From Kribbella antiqua (GTDB lineage: Bacteria; Actinomycetota; Actinomycetes; Propionibacteriales; Kribbellaceae), in assembly GCF_004345665.1 (NCBI RefSeq), contig NZ_SLWR01000005.1, forward strand, positions 248,001 to 312,000: a DNA stretch of 64,000 nt, read 5' to 3'. How positions within the stretch are numbered: position 1 is the stretch's first letter; each line of letters begins with the position of its first letter. The notes below the pieces were generated by a model. The model was given only the letters and a program-made list of their open reading frames with translations, made no database searches and had not been told where the DNA came from. Positions 34,835 to 43,869 of this stretch are shown here, piece after piece. Both the position numbers and the translations under genes were made by a program.

Positions 34835-35152
34835 CTAGTGGGTGATCGGCGCCGGCTCGCGATGGCCGGTGTCGATGGCGAGGTCACCGACATAGTTGTT
34901 GCGCAGGGCGAAATGGTCCCGACTGTTGGTCTTCACCCAGTCCGCTGCCTTTGCGGCGGCTGCGTCAGCCTGCGCCCTGGTTTCCCAGGTGCTGATGGAG
35001 ACGAAAGCGTTCTTGTCGACCTGGGCAACCCCGTAGGACACGAAACCGTTACTGCCCTTGAACAAGGGAACCATCCCGGCCTTCGCCTGGCTGATGACCT
35101 CGTCGAAGGAGCCGGTCTTGATGTCGTAGAGAGCGACGCGCGTGCAGCGCAT
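34835..35152 (-). CDS. Antibiotic-biosynthesis-monooxygenase-fold (ABM-like) protein
   Basis: A 105-residue ferredoxin-like dimeric alpha+beta barrel protein: VALYDIKTGSFDEVISQAKAGMVPLFKGSNGFVSYGV and FVSISTWETRAQADAAAAKAADW match the ABM/EthD-like pattern. It may be a small monooxygenase or a stress protein; no activity is proven by sequence. Its ATG has AAAGGAAGG upstream. It is divergent from the wHTH gene across an AT-rich, palindrome-filled promoter region. Confidence 0.75.
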   Translation of the reverse strand: MRCTRVALYDIKTGSFDEVISQAKAGMVPLFKGSNGFVSYGVAQVDKNAFVSISTWETRAQADAAAAKAADWVKTNSRDHFALRNNYVGDLAIDTGHREPAPITH

Positions 35153-35220
35153 GGTGTGCCTTCCTTTGGTGGAGCGGCTTGCGTAGACCCACAAACCAGT
35201 TCCACAACTGAACCTACCTT

Positions 35221-35271
35221 AGTATTTCAATACTGGCAATAGAGTTCCTAGATCTAGAGATCCAGTATACT
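35221..35271. promoter_or_regulatory. AT-rich operator region with several palindromes
   Basis: AGTATTTCAATACT (35221-35234, arms AGTAT/ATACT), CTAGATCTAG (35248-35257) and AGTATACT (35264-35271) lie in the divergent promoter between the ABM-like gene and the wHTH gene. AGTAT half-sites recur. The base composition is far more AT-rich than the surrounding DNA. Confidence 0.6.
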
Positions 35272-35278
35272 TCGTGTC

Positions 35279-35575
35279 ATGGCTTGGGGCTTCCTGACGA
35301 ACCACGCGCAGGCGCTGCTGTGCATCGCCCACGATCCGGGCGTGCGACTGCGGGAAATTGCGACCACGCTCGGCATCACGGAGCGCGCGGCGTTCGGCAT
35401 CGTCACCGATCTGGTGGAAGCCGGATACGTCGTCAAGGGCAAGAACGGCCGCCGTAACCGCTACGAAGTCCAGGTCGACAAACCCTTGCCAGAGGCACTG
35501 CTGAGACAGCGAACGGTCGGCCAACTGGTCGACCTCCTCGCCCACACCGACCTGGAAACGCACGACCACGCCTGA
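35279..35575 (+). CDS. Small winged-helix transcriptional regulator
   Basis: A 98-residue MarR/ArsR-like winged-helix protein. NHAQALLCIAHDPGVRLREIATTLGITERAAFGIVTDLVEAGYVVKGKNGRRNRYEV is a complete HTH plus wing. The ATG lies 7 nt after the AGTATACT palindrome and no clear ribosome site is seen. Its likely target is the divergent ABM-like gene and itself. Confidence 0.85.
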   Translation: MAWGFLTNHAQALLCIAHDPGVRLREIATTLGITERAAFGIVTDLVEAGYVVKGKNGRRNRYEVQVDKPLPEALLRQRTVGQLVDLLAHTDLETHDHA

Positions 35576-35635
35576 GCCCCGGTTGGCTCCGCCGGCAGCC
35601 CAGGATCAGTTGGTACGGCGTCGAGGAGAGCGAAC

Positions 35636-36304
35636 GTGGAGCTCGATCGCCGCACCGAATCCGGTTGGGAGATCGCGATGTCTGATGTGCTGGCGGTGCT
35701 GGCAGGCCAAGAGTACGAGTGGCACAAGCACGACTCGTTGCGGCTGGACGAGCGCTACCGGACGCGACACCTTCCGTTGCTGACCGATCGACCTCGCGGG
35801 CCGCTCGGTCCGGATCCTGGCCCGGGCGAGTTCTGGCCGCCTGCGCGCTCGTTGGTCATCCCGTTGCCGGATCCGCGACCGGAACCGTTCCTGTCAGCGC
35901 TGGCTGATTCGAGCCTGGCTGGTTTGGTCTGGTGGTGCGGACTCGAGCTGAGAGCCGACCGGGTGCACGCCACGCTGGTGCACGGCAGTGACGAGCCGCG
36001 GGCCCTCGCCGCACCCATCGATCTCATCGTTCGCGGGCCCTGGATCGGGCAGATGAACACCGGACGCATCTACCTCCCGGTGGAACCGGCCGACGAGCGA
36101 GCCGCACTCGCCCTCGCCGCGGAGCGACCGTTGCTGGCCGGATACCTCCAACTGACCGCCGATGTGATGGGTGACGCCTACGCCGAGCTCCGCGACCTGG
36201 TGGCAACCTTCCAGCCCGTACGAACGCACGTGCGAGTCCACCAACTCCACGTGCTGGAGACAATGGACGACCTCGCCCTGAGATCCCGGATCCTGAACCC
36301 ATAG
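35636..36304 (+). CDS. Hypothetical protein, 222 residues
   Basis: A soluble alpha/beta protein with no recognised family. It begins at a GTG with GAGGAG 7 nt upstream. Features are a proline-rich stretch at about 48-75, RSLVIPLPDPRPEPF, GLVWWCGLELRADRVHATLVHGSD and a C-terminal alpha-helical part ending RSRILNP. Codon third positions are strongly G/C, so it is probably expressed. It lies 60 nt after the wHTH gene on the same strand. Confidence 0.6.
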   Translation: MELDRRTESGWEIAMSDVLAVLAGQEYEWHKHDSLRLDERYRTRHLPLLTDRPRGPLGPDPGPGEFWPPARSLVIPLPDPRPEPFLSALADSSLAGLVWWCGLELRADRVHATLVHGSDEPRALAAPIDLIVRGPWIGQMNTGRIYLPVEPADERAALALAAERPLLAGYLQLTADVMGDAYAELRDLVATFQPVRTHVRVHQLHVLETMDDLALRSRILNP

Positions 36305-36443
36305 AACCGGCAGGACCGGACCCGATTGTCGTTACGTGTTCGGCTACTGAACCGGGCGGAGACGAACGTCATCGATGTCAGCTAGGGGAGTTAGCGGTAG
36401 ATGTCGCGGCGGTTGCCTATGGCAAGTACCCTGCGACAAACAA

Positions 36444-37121
36444 TCAACCTTCCCGGGCGAGGTGCTCGCCGGGGGTTATTAGGCCGGTTTCGTAGGCCAG
36501 GACTACGGCTTGGGCCCGGTCTCGGAGGGTTAGTTTGGCGAAGATTCGGGCTACGTGGGTTTTTATGGTTGCTTCGCTCAGGGTTAGTTCCAGGGCTAGT
36601 TCGGCGTTGGAGAGGCCGTGGCCCATGAGGGTCAGGACTTCGAGTTCGCGCGGGGTCAGTACGGCGAGGTCGCGGTGGATGGCGGGTTGAGGGGCTTCGG
36701 GTGAGGCGAAGCGTTCTACCAGGCGGCGGGTGATTGAGGGGGCTATTAGTGCGTCGCCGGTGTTGACGAGGCGGACTGCGGCGGCGAGGTATTCGGGGGT
36801 CACGTCCTTGAGGAGGAAACCGCTGGCTCCTGCGGCCAGGGCGGCGTACACGTAGCGGTCCAGGTCAAACGTGGTGAGCATCAGGACGCGGCAGGCGGGC
36901 GATTCGGCCAGGATGCGTCGGGTGGCCTCCAGGCCGTCCATGGTCGGCATTCGGATGTCCATGAGTACGACGTCGGGGCGCAGGCGGCGCACGGCTTCGA
37001 TTGCCTCGGTGCCGTCGGCTGCTTCGCCGACTACCTCGATGCCGCGGGCGGTCAGGATCATCCGGAAGCCGGTCCGGACGAGAGCCTGGTCGTCCGCGAT
37101 GAGGACGCGCGGTTCTGTCAT
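36444..37121 (-). CDS. NarL/FixJ-type response regulator
   Basis: A 225-residue response regulator. The receiver domain has acidic D10-D11, the phosphoacceptor D55 in VLMDIRMPTMDG, and the conserved lysine in FLLKDVTPEYL. The C-terminal LuxR-type HTH is LTPRELEVLTLMGHGLSNAELALELTLSEATIKTHV. Its ATG overlaps the histidine-kinase stop by 4 nt (ATGA), so the pair is one operon. It is placed to control the divergent ABC transporter. Confidence 0.94.
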   Translation of the reverse strand: MTEPRVLIADDQALVRTGFRMILTARGIEVVGEAADGTEAIEAVRRLRPDVVLMDIRMPTMDGLEATRRILAESPACRVLMLTTFDLDRYVYAALAAGASGFLLKDVTPEYLAAAVRLVNTGDALIAPSITRRLVERFASPEAPQPAIHRDLAVLTPRELEVLTLMGHGLSNAELALELTLSEATIKTHVARIFAKLTLRDRAQAVVLAYETGLITPGEHLAREG

Positions 37122-37993
37122 GGGCGCTCCAGCGGGATCTTGGCGCGGACTCGGAACCCGCCGCCGAGGCGCCGGCGCGCGTCGAGGTCACCGCCGTACA
37201 CCGCCACCCGCTGCTTCAGCCCCAGCAACCCCCGCCCCTCGCGAGAACCGGAGCCGGAGTCAGAGCCGGAGCCCGAGTCAGAGGATGGGCGACCAGGGGT
37301 GAGGATGCTTGGCCCGGTGTTCAGGACCTCTACGCGTAGCGCGTGGTCGGCGTAGCGGACCGAGACCTCGGCCTTGACGCCGTCGCCGTGTCTGAGGGCG
37401 TTCGTCAGCGCCTCCTGGATTATTCGGTACGCCGTGACGTCCACACCGGCCGGCAACGGTCGCGGATCCCCGGAGATGCGGACCTCCACCGGAAGCCCGG
37501 CAAAGGCGATCCGGTCAATCAACGGACTGAGGCGGCTCAAGCTCGGCTGCGGAGACAGCTCCTCGGAGTCGACAGACGGCGCGAGCAGACCGAGCAGATG
37601 CCGGAGCTCAGCCATCGTGTCCCGACCAGCCGCCTCGACCGCTAGCAGCGCAGCCGAGGCCTCGTCCGGAGAAGACGTGAGCACGTGCCGAGCGGCGCCG
37701 GCCTGGATCACCATGACGCTGACGTTGTGGCTGACGATGTCGTGCAGGTCCTGCGCGATCCGGGCCCGTTCAGCGTCGACCGCGTTCCGGGCGGCGCTCT
37801 GCCGTTCGCGTTCGAGCAACCAGCCGCGCTCCTGCAGGGCCCGCGCATGCGCCCGCCGCGCCCGGACGAGTCCGACGGCAAGCGCCACGGCCGTGAAACA
37901 CAAGGCCACGGCCACAAGAGTGATCACAGCCACCACTGTCCCAAACAGCGACCACGTTCCGCATACATCTCCAGGATGACAAGGCCGCGACAT
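37118..37993 (-). CDS. NarL-family sensor histidine kinase with a very short N-terminus
   Basis: A 291-residue kinase with a single predicted membrane segment (about 17-43, GTVVAVITLVAVALCFTAVALAVGL), then a HisKA_3 dimerisation domain with H84 in AQDLHDIVSHN and a HATPase domain (YRIIQEALTNALRHG, GRGLLGLKQRV). Related kinases are usually 370-420 residues with 4-6 membrane segments, so the sensor part is missing or reduced. Ser/Gly-rich SGSGSDSGSGS forms an insert before the last ATP-lid motif. The neighbouring ABC transporter could supply the sensing. Confidence 0.85.
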   Translation of the reverse strand: MSRPCHPGDVCGTWSLFGTVVAVITLVAVALCFTAVALAVGLVRARRAHARALQERGWLLERERQSAARNAVDAERARIAQDLHDIVSHNVSVMVIQAGAARHVLTSSPDEASAALLAVEAAGRDTMAELRHLLGLLAPSVDSEELSPQPSLSRLSPLIDRIAFAGLPVEVRISGDPRPLPAGVDVTAYRIIQEALTNALRHGDGVKAEVSVRYADHALRVEVLNTGPSILTPGRPSSDSGSGSDSGSGSREGRGLLGLKQRVAVYGGDLDARRRLGGGFRVRAKIPLERP

Positions 37994-38044
37994 TACCTCC
38001 CCAGACGGACGTACGACGAAGCCCAAGGGACCTAGCTTGAACCC

Positions 38045-38740
38045 ATGACCAACGGACAGGCTGTCGTTCAGCTCAGCAACGTGCGCAAGGAGTACGGCGA
38101 ATCCGTCGCGCTGGACGGGGTGTCGCTGGAGATCCACGCCGGCGAGGCGGTGGCGGTGATGGGACCCTCCGGCAGCGGTAAGTCGACGCTGCTCAGCATG
38201 GTCGCCGGGCTGGACCGGCCGACCTCGGGATCCGTCGTGGTGCACGGCGAGGACCTCGGCAAGCTCGACGAGAAGGGCCTGGCGCTCTACCGGCGGCGGC
38301 GGATCGGCATGATCTTCCAGTTCTTCAACCTGCTCGACGACCTGTCGGCCCTCGACAACGTGGCACTGGCCGCGCAGCTGACCGGGACGTCGGCTTCGCC
38401 CGCACGCAAACGCGCCCTGGAACTCTTCGAGGAACTCGGCATCGCCGACCGACGGAACATCTATCCGGCCCAGCTCAGCGGTGGCGAGCGGCAACGCGTC
38501 GCCGTCGCGCGGGCGCTCATGAACCGCCCGGCGGTGCTGCTGGCGGACGAACCGACAGGCGCCCTCGACACTCGCGCCGGCGAGCAGGTCATGGACCTAC
38601 TGCTCGACCTCAACCAGATCGGCCAGACCCTGCTGCTCGTGACGCACGACCAGCAACTCGCCACCCGCTGCGCCAGCCGCCTCGTCGAGGTCGTCGATGG
38701 TCAGATCGCGGGCGAACGAACCCTGGAGCGTACGGCGTGA
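38045..38740 (+). CDS. ABC transporter ATP-binding protein (MacB/LolD-like)
   Basis: A 231-residue ATPase. Walker A is GPSGSGKST at 40-48, the signature [15 protein letters not shown] is at about 148-162, and Walker B is [12 protein letters not shown], followed by the H-loop LLLVTHDQ. It pairs with the FtsX-type permease, whose GTG start overlaps its stop by 4 nt (GTGA). Such systems export peptides, lipids or antibiotics, or act as sensors. It is divergent from the two-component operon with 51 nt between. Confidence 0.94.
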   Translation: MTNGQAVVQLSNVRKEYGESVALDGVSLEIHAGEAVAVMGPSGSGKSTLLSMVAGLDRPTSGSVVVHGEDLGKLDEKGLALYRRRRIGMIFQFFNLLDDLSALDNVALAAQLTGTSASPARKRALELFEELGIADRRNIYPAQLSGGERQRVAVARALMNRPAVLLADEPTGALDTRAGEQVMDLLLDLNQIGQTLLLVTHDQQLATRCASRLVEVVDGQIAGERTLERTA

Positions 38741-41058
38741 GCGCGGTGTGGTCGGTCTCTCGAGCCGCCGTACGACGACGGAGGCTCCAGACGATCGTAA
38801 TCGGTGTCGTCGTGGCTCTCTCCACCACGATGATCGTGGTCGCGCTCGGTCTGCTCGCCGCATCGAGTGCGCCTTTCGACCAGGCGTACGCGCGTCAGAG
38901 TGGAGCCCACCTGGTTGCGTCGTACGACCGGAACAAGGTCTCCGACGAACAACTCACCAACGCAGCGAAAGCGGCGGCCGCAGTCGCTGGGCCGTTCGGT
39001 ACAAAAACACTCGACTTCGGCAACGGACTGTCCGTCGTGGCCGTGGGCCGCGCCGACGCCGGCGGACCGGTCGATCGCCTCAACGTGTGGAAGGGACGCT
39101 GGCCGGACAAGCCCGGCGAGATCGTGCTGAACCGGAATCCGGTCAGCGCCGGCGGCCGCGGCGATATAGCGGTCGGATCGAAGCTCAGCGAACCCGGTGG
39201 TCCCACGCTGATTGTCGTCGGGCTGGCCTACAGCGTGAGTGAGTCGGCCGGCGCATGGGTCACGCCCGCGCAGATGGCGGCGTTCAAACCGACCTCGACG
39301 CAGATGCTCTACCGCTTCGCACAGGCCGCGACCGGCGAGCAGATCACGTCCGGCCAGGCCGCGGTGACCGCAGGCCTGCCTTCCGGTTCGTTGCTCGGCG
39401 CCCAGTCGTACCTGACGCTGCGGGCCGCCGCGGTCGGCGAGCCGAACACGTTCGTTCCGTTCCTGATGGTGTTTGGCTGGCTCGGTCTGATTGTGGCTGT
39501 GCTGATCGTCGCCAACGTCGTCAGCGGTGCGGTGGTGGCCGGCTTCCGGCACATCGGCGTGCTGAAAGCGCTGGGATTCACGCCGACGCAGGTGCTGTCG
39601 GTCTATCTGGCGATGACGTCGATCCCGGCGATCGTCGGGTGCGCGCTCGGGACGGTCGCGGGCAACGTCCTCGCGGAGTCCTTGCTGACAAGGGCTTTCG
39701 AGAACTACGGCGCTGGTGGCGTTGGGGTTCCGGCGTGGGTGGATGTGGCGGCGATGCTCGGCGTACCGCTTCTGGTCGCGCTGTCCGCGTTCCTCCCCGC
39801 TCTCCGGGCGCGCGGGCTCTCGGCTGCTCAAGCGATCTCCGCGGGCAGCGCGCCACGGGCAGGGCGCGGACTGCAGGCGCAGCGCTGGCTCAGCGGCACC
39901 CGGCTGCCACGGTCCGTCAGTCTTGGCCTCGGGTTGCCGTTCGCCCGGCCTGCTCGTACGGCGTTGACGCTGGCTGCCGTCGTACTCGGGGTGACGAGTG
40001 TGACGTTGGCGGTCGGTCTCGGGAAGTCGCTGACCACCTACCAGACCGCCGCGAGCCGCGCCGGTGCCGTCGACGTCACCTTTTCCGCTGGTACGGCGGA
40101 AGCCGGTCCAGGGCCGGTGCCGGAGGGAGCAGACGCACCTCCTGCCGCCAAGTTGAGCGACCCGGCCGACGAGGCGCTGATGCGGTCGACCGCCGGTGCG
40201 CAGTACGTGACGCCCAGCGCGGATCTCCCGATGCGGCTGGGCGGGACGAGCCAGGATCTCCGCGTCGCGTTCTATCGGGGAGACCCGACTCACGTTGGCT
40301 TCCGGGTGCTGGAGGGCAAGTGGTTCGACGGACCGGGGCAGGTGGTCGTCTCCGAACGGTTCCTGCGCCAGCGAGGACTCTCGGTCGGCGACACCATCAC
40401 GCTGCAGACGGGCGGCAAGAGCACACCGGTTCGAATTGTCGGCAAGGCGCTCTACAACTCGGGCGACGAGGTGCTCTCCAACTGGGAGACGCTGGCGCTC
40501 ATCGCGCCGAACACCCGGGCGCAGACCTACGAGGTCCAGTTGAAGCCGGGCACCGACATCGACGCGTATGTCAAGGCCGTGCAGGCCGGCGACTCAGGAC
40601 TGGTGGAGACCCCGGGTCAGGATGCGGGCACGTTCGTTGCGATCGTACTGGCGACCGTCGTACTGCTGACGTTGATGCTCGGGACGGTGGCTGCTCTGGG
40701 TGTGTTCAATACCGTCGTACTGAACACTCGTGAGCGGCGGCGGGATCTGGGCATGCTGAAGTCGATCGGGATGACGCCTGCCCAGGTCATGGTGATGGTG
40801 GTGACGTCGATGGCGGCGCTGGGTGCGATCGGTGGGCTGCTCGGCATTCCGCTCGGGATCATCGCGCATCGCCTGGTCATCCCCGCGATGGCGAACGGCG
40901 CCCAGGTCGAGATACCCGCCTTCATGCTCGACGTCTATCCCTTGCCGCTGCTCGCGATCTTCGTCCTCGCCGGCATCCTCATCGCCGCCCTCGGCGCCTT
41001 CATCCCAGCCCGCTCCGCCGCCCGTACGACGATCGCCGAGGTACTCCACAACGAGTAG
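38737..41058 (+). CDS. ABC transporter permease, FtsX family, two-domain type
   Basis: A 773-residue permease. It has an N-terminal membrane helix, a periplasmic MacB-like domain, three helices of the first FtsX domain (about 230-360), a second membrane entry near 395-420, another periplasmic domain, and three final helices (about 630-760) ending AARTTIAEVLHNE. GTG start overlaps the ATPase stop. With the neighbouring TCS it resembles antimicrobial-peptide sensing and resistance transporters, although these are usually single-FtsX-domain. Between 41059 and 41330 there is no gene. Confidence 0.92.
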   Translation: MSAVWSVSRAAVRRRRLQTIVIGVVVALSTTMIVVALGLLAASSAPFDQAYARQSGAHLVASYDRNKVSDEQLTNAAKAAAAVAGPFGTKTLDFGNGLSVVAVGRADAGGPVDRLNVWKGRWPDKPGEIVLNRNPVSAGGRGDIAVGSKLSEPGGPTLIVVGLAYSVSESAGAWVTPAQMAAFKPTSTQMLYRFAQAATGEQITSGQAAVTAGLPSGSLLGAQSYLTLRAAAVGEPNTFVPFLMVFGWLGLIVAVLIVANVVSGAVVAGFRHIGVLKALGFTPTQVLSVYLAMTSIPAIVGCALGTVAGNVLAESLLTRAFENYGAGGVGVPAWVDVAAMLGVPLLVALSAFLPALRARGLSAAQAISAGSAPRAGRGLQAQRWLSGTRLPRSVSLGLGLPFARPARTALTLAAVVLGVTSVTLAVGLGKSLTTYQTAASRAGAVDVTFSAGTAEAGPGPVPEGADAPPAAKLSDPADEALMRSTAGAQYVTPSADLPMRLGGTSQDLRVAFYRGDPTHVGFRVLEGKWFDGPGQVVVSERFLRQRGLSVGDTITLQTGGKSTPVRIVGKALYNSGDEVLSNWETLALIAPNTRAQTYEVQLKPGTDIDAYVKAVQAGDSGLVETPGQDAGTFVAIVLATVVLLTLMLGTVAALGVFNTVVLNTRERRRDLGMLKSIGMTPAQVMVMVVTSMAALGAIGGLLGIPLGIIAHRLVIPAMANGAQVEIPAFMLDVYPLPLLAIFVLAGILIAALGAFIPARSAARTTIAEVLHNE

Positions 41059-41330
41059 TTGCGCGGGCTGGGGGACGGGACTAGCGTCGGAGGCGATCTC
41101 CCTTGCAGGCTTGGGTTTTGGCGGCTGGACGAGGTGGGATTCACCTGGTGCGGGGCAGGCGATGACCGGATCGCATCGGCAACCGGAAGCGGTCGCGGCC
41201 CACACGAACGCAGATGCCTGGCCGAACTCTCGCGTCCAACCGCCGGGGGTTCGTGAGGCGGTGGTGCCACTGGTCAATTGCACAGGAGCCACCGTCTCGC
41301 AGTGTCTTCCCCGGAAAGGAGCATCCAGCC

Positions 41331-42545
41331 GTGCCAGGCAACAGGGCAGTTATCTACAAGGGACCAGGCGATGTGGCGGTCGAGACGATCGACTACCCCA
41401 CCCTGGAACTCAAGGACGGTCCGGGCGTCAACCCGGCCAACGTGGGACGCCAGACCCCGCACGGGGCGATCCTCAAGGTGGTCGCCAGCAACATCTGCGG
41501 CAGCGACCAGCACATGGTCCGCGGCCGGACGACGGCGCCGCCCGGACTCGCGCTCGGCCACGAGATCACCGGTGAGGTCGCCGAGGTCGGCCGGGACGTC
41601 GAGTTCATCAAGGTCGGCGATCTGGTGTCGGTCCCGTTCAACATCGCCTGCGGGCGCTGTATCAACTGCAAGGAGGGCAAGACCGGCGTCTGCCTGAACG
41701 TGAACCCGGACCGGCCGGGCTCGGCGTACGGGTACGTCGACATGGGCGGCTGGGTCGGCGGCCAGGCGGAGTACACGCTGGTGCCGTACGCCGACTGGAA
41801 CCTGCTGAAGTTCCCCGACCGGGACCAGGCGCTCGAGAAGATCCGTGACCTGGCGATGCTCGCGGACATCTTCCCGACCGGGTTCCACGGCGCGGTCACC
41901 GCCGGTGTCGGCCCCGGGTCGACCGTCTACATCGCCGGAGCCGGACCGGTCGGTCTCGCGGCTGCGACGTCGGCGCTTCTGCTCGGCGCGGCGGTCGTCA
42001 TCGTGGCCGACCTGCAGAAGGAGCGGCTGGACCAGGCCCGCAGCTTCGGCTGCGAGACGATCGACGTGTCCGAGGGCGAACCGAGGGACCAGATCGAGCA
42101 GATCCTCGGTGTGCCGGAGGTCGACGCGGCCGTCGACGCGGTCGGGTTCGAGGCGCACGGCCATGGCACCGACGCCCGCTCCGAGCGTCCGGCGACCGTA
42201 CTGAACACCGTCATGGACGTCACCCGCGCCGGTGGTGCGGTCGGTATCCCAGGCCTCTACGTGACCGGCGATCCCGGTGCGAGTGACGAGGCCGCGAAGA
42301 CCGGTTCGCTGTCGCTCCGGCTGGGCCTGGGCTGGGCCAAGTCGCTGGCGTTCACGACGGGTCAGTGCCCCGTCATGCGGTACAACCGGCAGTTGATGCA
42401 GGCGATCCTGCACGACCGTACGCAGATCGCGAAGAACGTCAACGCCACGGTCATCCCGCTGGACGAGGCACCGCAGGGGTACGCCGAATTCGACCACGGC
42501 GCGGCCCGCAAGTACGTGCTCGACCCGCACGGCCTGATCAAGTAG
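41331..42545 (+). CDS. fdhA: Glutathione-independent formaldehyde dehydrogenase-type zinc alcohol dehydrogenase
   Basis: A 404-residue zinc-dependent dehydrogenase close to the formaldehyde dismutase/dehydrogenase family, which oxidises formaldehyde with tightly bound NAD and no glutathione. Catalytic zinc ligands are C56 in NICGSDQH and H77-E78 in GHEITGEV; the structural zinc site is C107, C110, C113 and C121. The Rossmann motif is YIAGAGPVGLAAA. GTG at 41331 has AAAGGAG 10 nt upstream; the frame continues further upstream but without family similarity. A strong terminator follows. Confidence 0.93.
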   Translation: MPGNRAVIYKGPGDVAVETIDYPTLELKDGPGVNPANVGRQTPHGAILKVVASNICGSDQHMVRGRTTAPPGLALGHEITGEVAEVGRDVEFIKVGDLVSVPFNIACGRCINCKEGKTGVCLNVNPDRPGSAYGYVDMGGWVGGQAEYTLVPYADWNLLKFPDRDQALEKIRDLAMLADIFPTGFHGAVTAGVGPGSTVYIAGAGPVGLAAATSALLLGAAVVIVADLQKERLDQARSFGCETIDVSEGEPRDQIEQILGVPEVDAAVDAVGFEAHGHGTDARSERPATVLNTVMDVTRAGGAVGIPGLYVTGDPGASDEAAKTGSLSLRLGLGWAKSLAFTTGQCPVMRYNRQLMQAILHDRTQIAKNVNATVIPLDEAPQGYAEFDHGAARKYVLDPHGLIK

Positions 42546-42559
42546 TCCAACCTGAATCC

Positions 42560-42586
42560 GCGGGAGCCGGTCCCACCGGCTCCCGC
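42560..42586 (+). terminator. Terminator after fdhA
   Basis: GCGGGAGCCGGT and ACCGGCTCCCGC form a perfect 12-bp stem with a 3-nt loop, 14 nt after the fdhA stop. Confidence 0.88.
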
Positions 42587-42599
42587 GCATACTGCAACT

Positions 42600-42803
42600 A
42601 TGACCGGTGACGGCAGCAGCGACAGCCTGCTGGACCTGGAGTTCGCGTACACGAGCTACTCGGACTCCTGCCGCGACCTGTACTCGCCGTACTACTACTG
42701 CCGGCGTCCACTCGGTCACGAGGGTGTGCACGCCGCCGGCTTCGGCAGCGGCCGCCTCCGCTGGCACCACGAACCCAACCACCCACCACACATGCTCTCG
42801 TAG
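42600..42803 (+). CDS. Small Cys/His protein, 67 residues
   Basis: A small protein with a compact cysteine/histidine pattern: C24, C34, P37, G39-H40 and H44 (C-x9-C-x2-P-x-G-H-x3-H), then a Trp-rich tail. The CxxPxGHxGxH signature is seen in many short actinobacterial proteins and suggests metal binding. The stop codon overlaps the GTG start of capA by one base (TAGTG), so it is translationally coupled to it. No ribosome site is evident. Confidence 0.6.
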   Translation: MTGDGSSDSLLDLEFAYTSYSDSCRDLYSPYYYCRRPLGHEGVHAAGFGSGRLRWHHEPNHPPHMLS

Positions 42804-43837
42804 TGCGGCTTTTCCTGGGTGGCGACGTGATGCCCGGCCGCGGTGTCGACCAGATCCTTCCGCGCCCGGGCGATCCGATCCTGTACGAGCGCTCGATCCG
42901 CGACGCCCGCAGGTACGTCGTACTGGCGGAGGCCGCGAACGGACCGATCCCCCGGCCGGTCGACTACTCCTGGCCTTGGGGTGATGCGCTGGACATCCTC
43001 GACGACTTCGATCCCGACGTACGGCTGGTGAATCTCGAGACCAGCATCACCCGAAGCGATGACTACGCCTGGGGCAAAGGCATCCATTACCGGATGAGCC
43101 CGGACAACGTGCCAGTCCTGACCGCAGCACGGCTGGACATCTGCTCGCTCGCCAACAACCACGTCATGGACTTCGGCGTCAGCGGACTCGAGGAGACGCT
43201 CGACGTCCTGAGCCAGGCAGAGATCGCCGTCGCAGGAGCCGGCCGCGCGCCGGTCAAGCCTGCGGTAGCTCCGCGAGTCGTGGTGTTCTCCTTCGGTACG
43301 ACGTCCAGCGGCGTACCGGCGAGCTGGGAAGCGACGGAGGATCGCCCAGGCGTCGCGATCCTGCCCGACCTGTCCGACCGGACCGCCGACGCGATCGCGG
43401 AGCGAGCGTCACCCGGCGACGTCACGATCGTCTCGCTGCACTGGGGATCCAACTGGGGGTACGAGGTCTCACCTCGCCAGGTCCGCTTCGCGCGTCGCTT
43501 GATCGACGGTGGCATCGGCCTGGTGCATGGCCACTCCTCGCATCACCCGCGTCCGATCGAGATCTACCGCGACCGGCTGATCCTGTACGGCTGCGGCGAC
43601 CTGATCGACGACTACGAAGGCATCCGCGGTTACGAGCGCTACCGCGACGACCTACGACTGCTCTACCTCGTCACGATGGAAGACGGCCGCCTCACCTCTC
43701 TGCAACTGGCTCCGCTGCAAGCCCACCGGATGCGGCTGCGCATGGCCGGCGCCGAGGACCGCGAGTGGCTGTGCCGGACCTTGAACGAGACAGGGCCAAC
43801 ACATTTCACCGAAGACGGCTTCCTGAAAACCACCTGA
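42803..43837 (+). CDS. CapA-family metallophosphatase-like protein
   Basis: A 344-residue protein of the CapA/PgsA family, a calcineurin-like metallophosphatase fold named from polyglutamate capsule synthesis. Signature pieces are LFLGGDVMPGRGVDQ at the start, DVRLVNLETSIT, CSLANNHVMDFG, TIVSLHWGSNWG and GLVHGHSSHHPRPIEIY. The family is widespread where no capsule is made, so the actual role is open. No signal peptide is present. The GTG start overlaps the small Cys/His gene. Confidence 0.9.
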   Translation: MRLFLGGDVMPGRGVDQILPRPGDPILYERSIRDARRYVVLAEAANGPIPRPVDYSWPWGDALDILDDFDPDVRLVNLETSITRSDDYAWGKGIHYRMSPDNVPVLTAARLDICSLANNHVMDFGVSGLEETLDVLSQAEIAVAGAGRAPVKPAVAPRVVVFSFGTTSSGVPASWEATEDRPGVAILPDLSDRTADAIAERASPGDVTIVSLHWGSNWGYEVSPRQVRFARRLIDGGIGLVHGHSSHHPRPIEIYRDRLILYGCGDLIDDYEGIRGYERYRDDLRLLYLVTMEDGRLTSLQLAPLQAHRMRLRMAGAEDREWLCRTLNETGPTHFTEDGFLKTT

Positions 43838-43869
43838 CGTGGTGTGGCGTCGTACTGGAGGATGTCCGG

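Noticed and set aside
33519..36304. Integrated element at tRNA-Ser
   Set aside because: There is no integrase, no repeated 3' tRNA end and no excisionase. The downstream genes look accessory but attachment-site evidence is missing.
42362..42652. Short minus-strand ORFs around the fdhA terminator
   Set aside because: They read through the hairpin and have no ribosome site or family.
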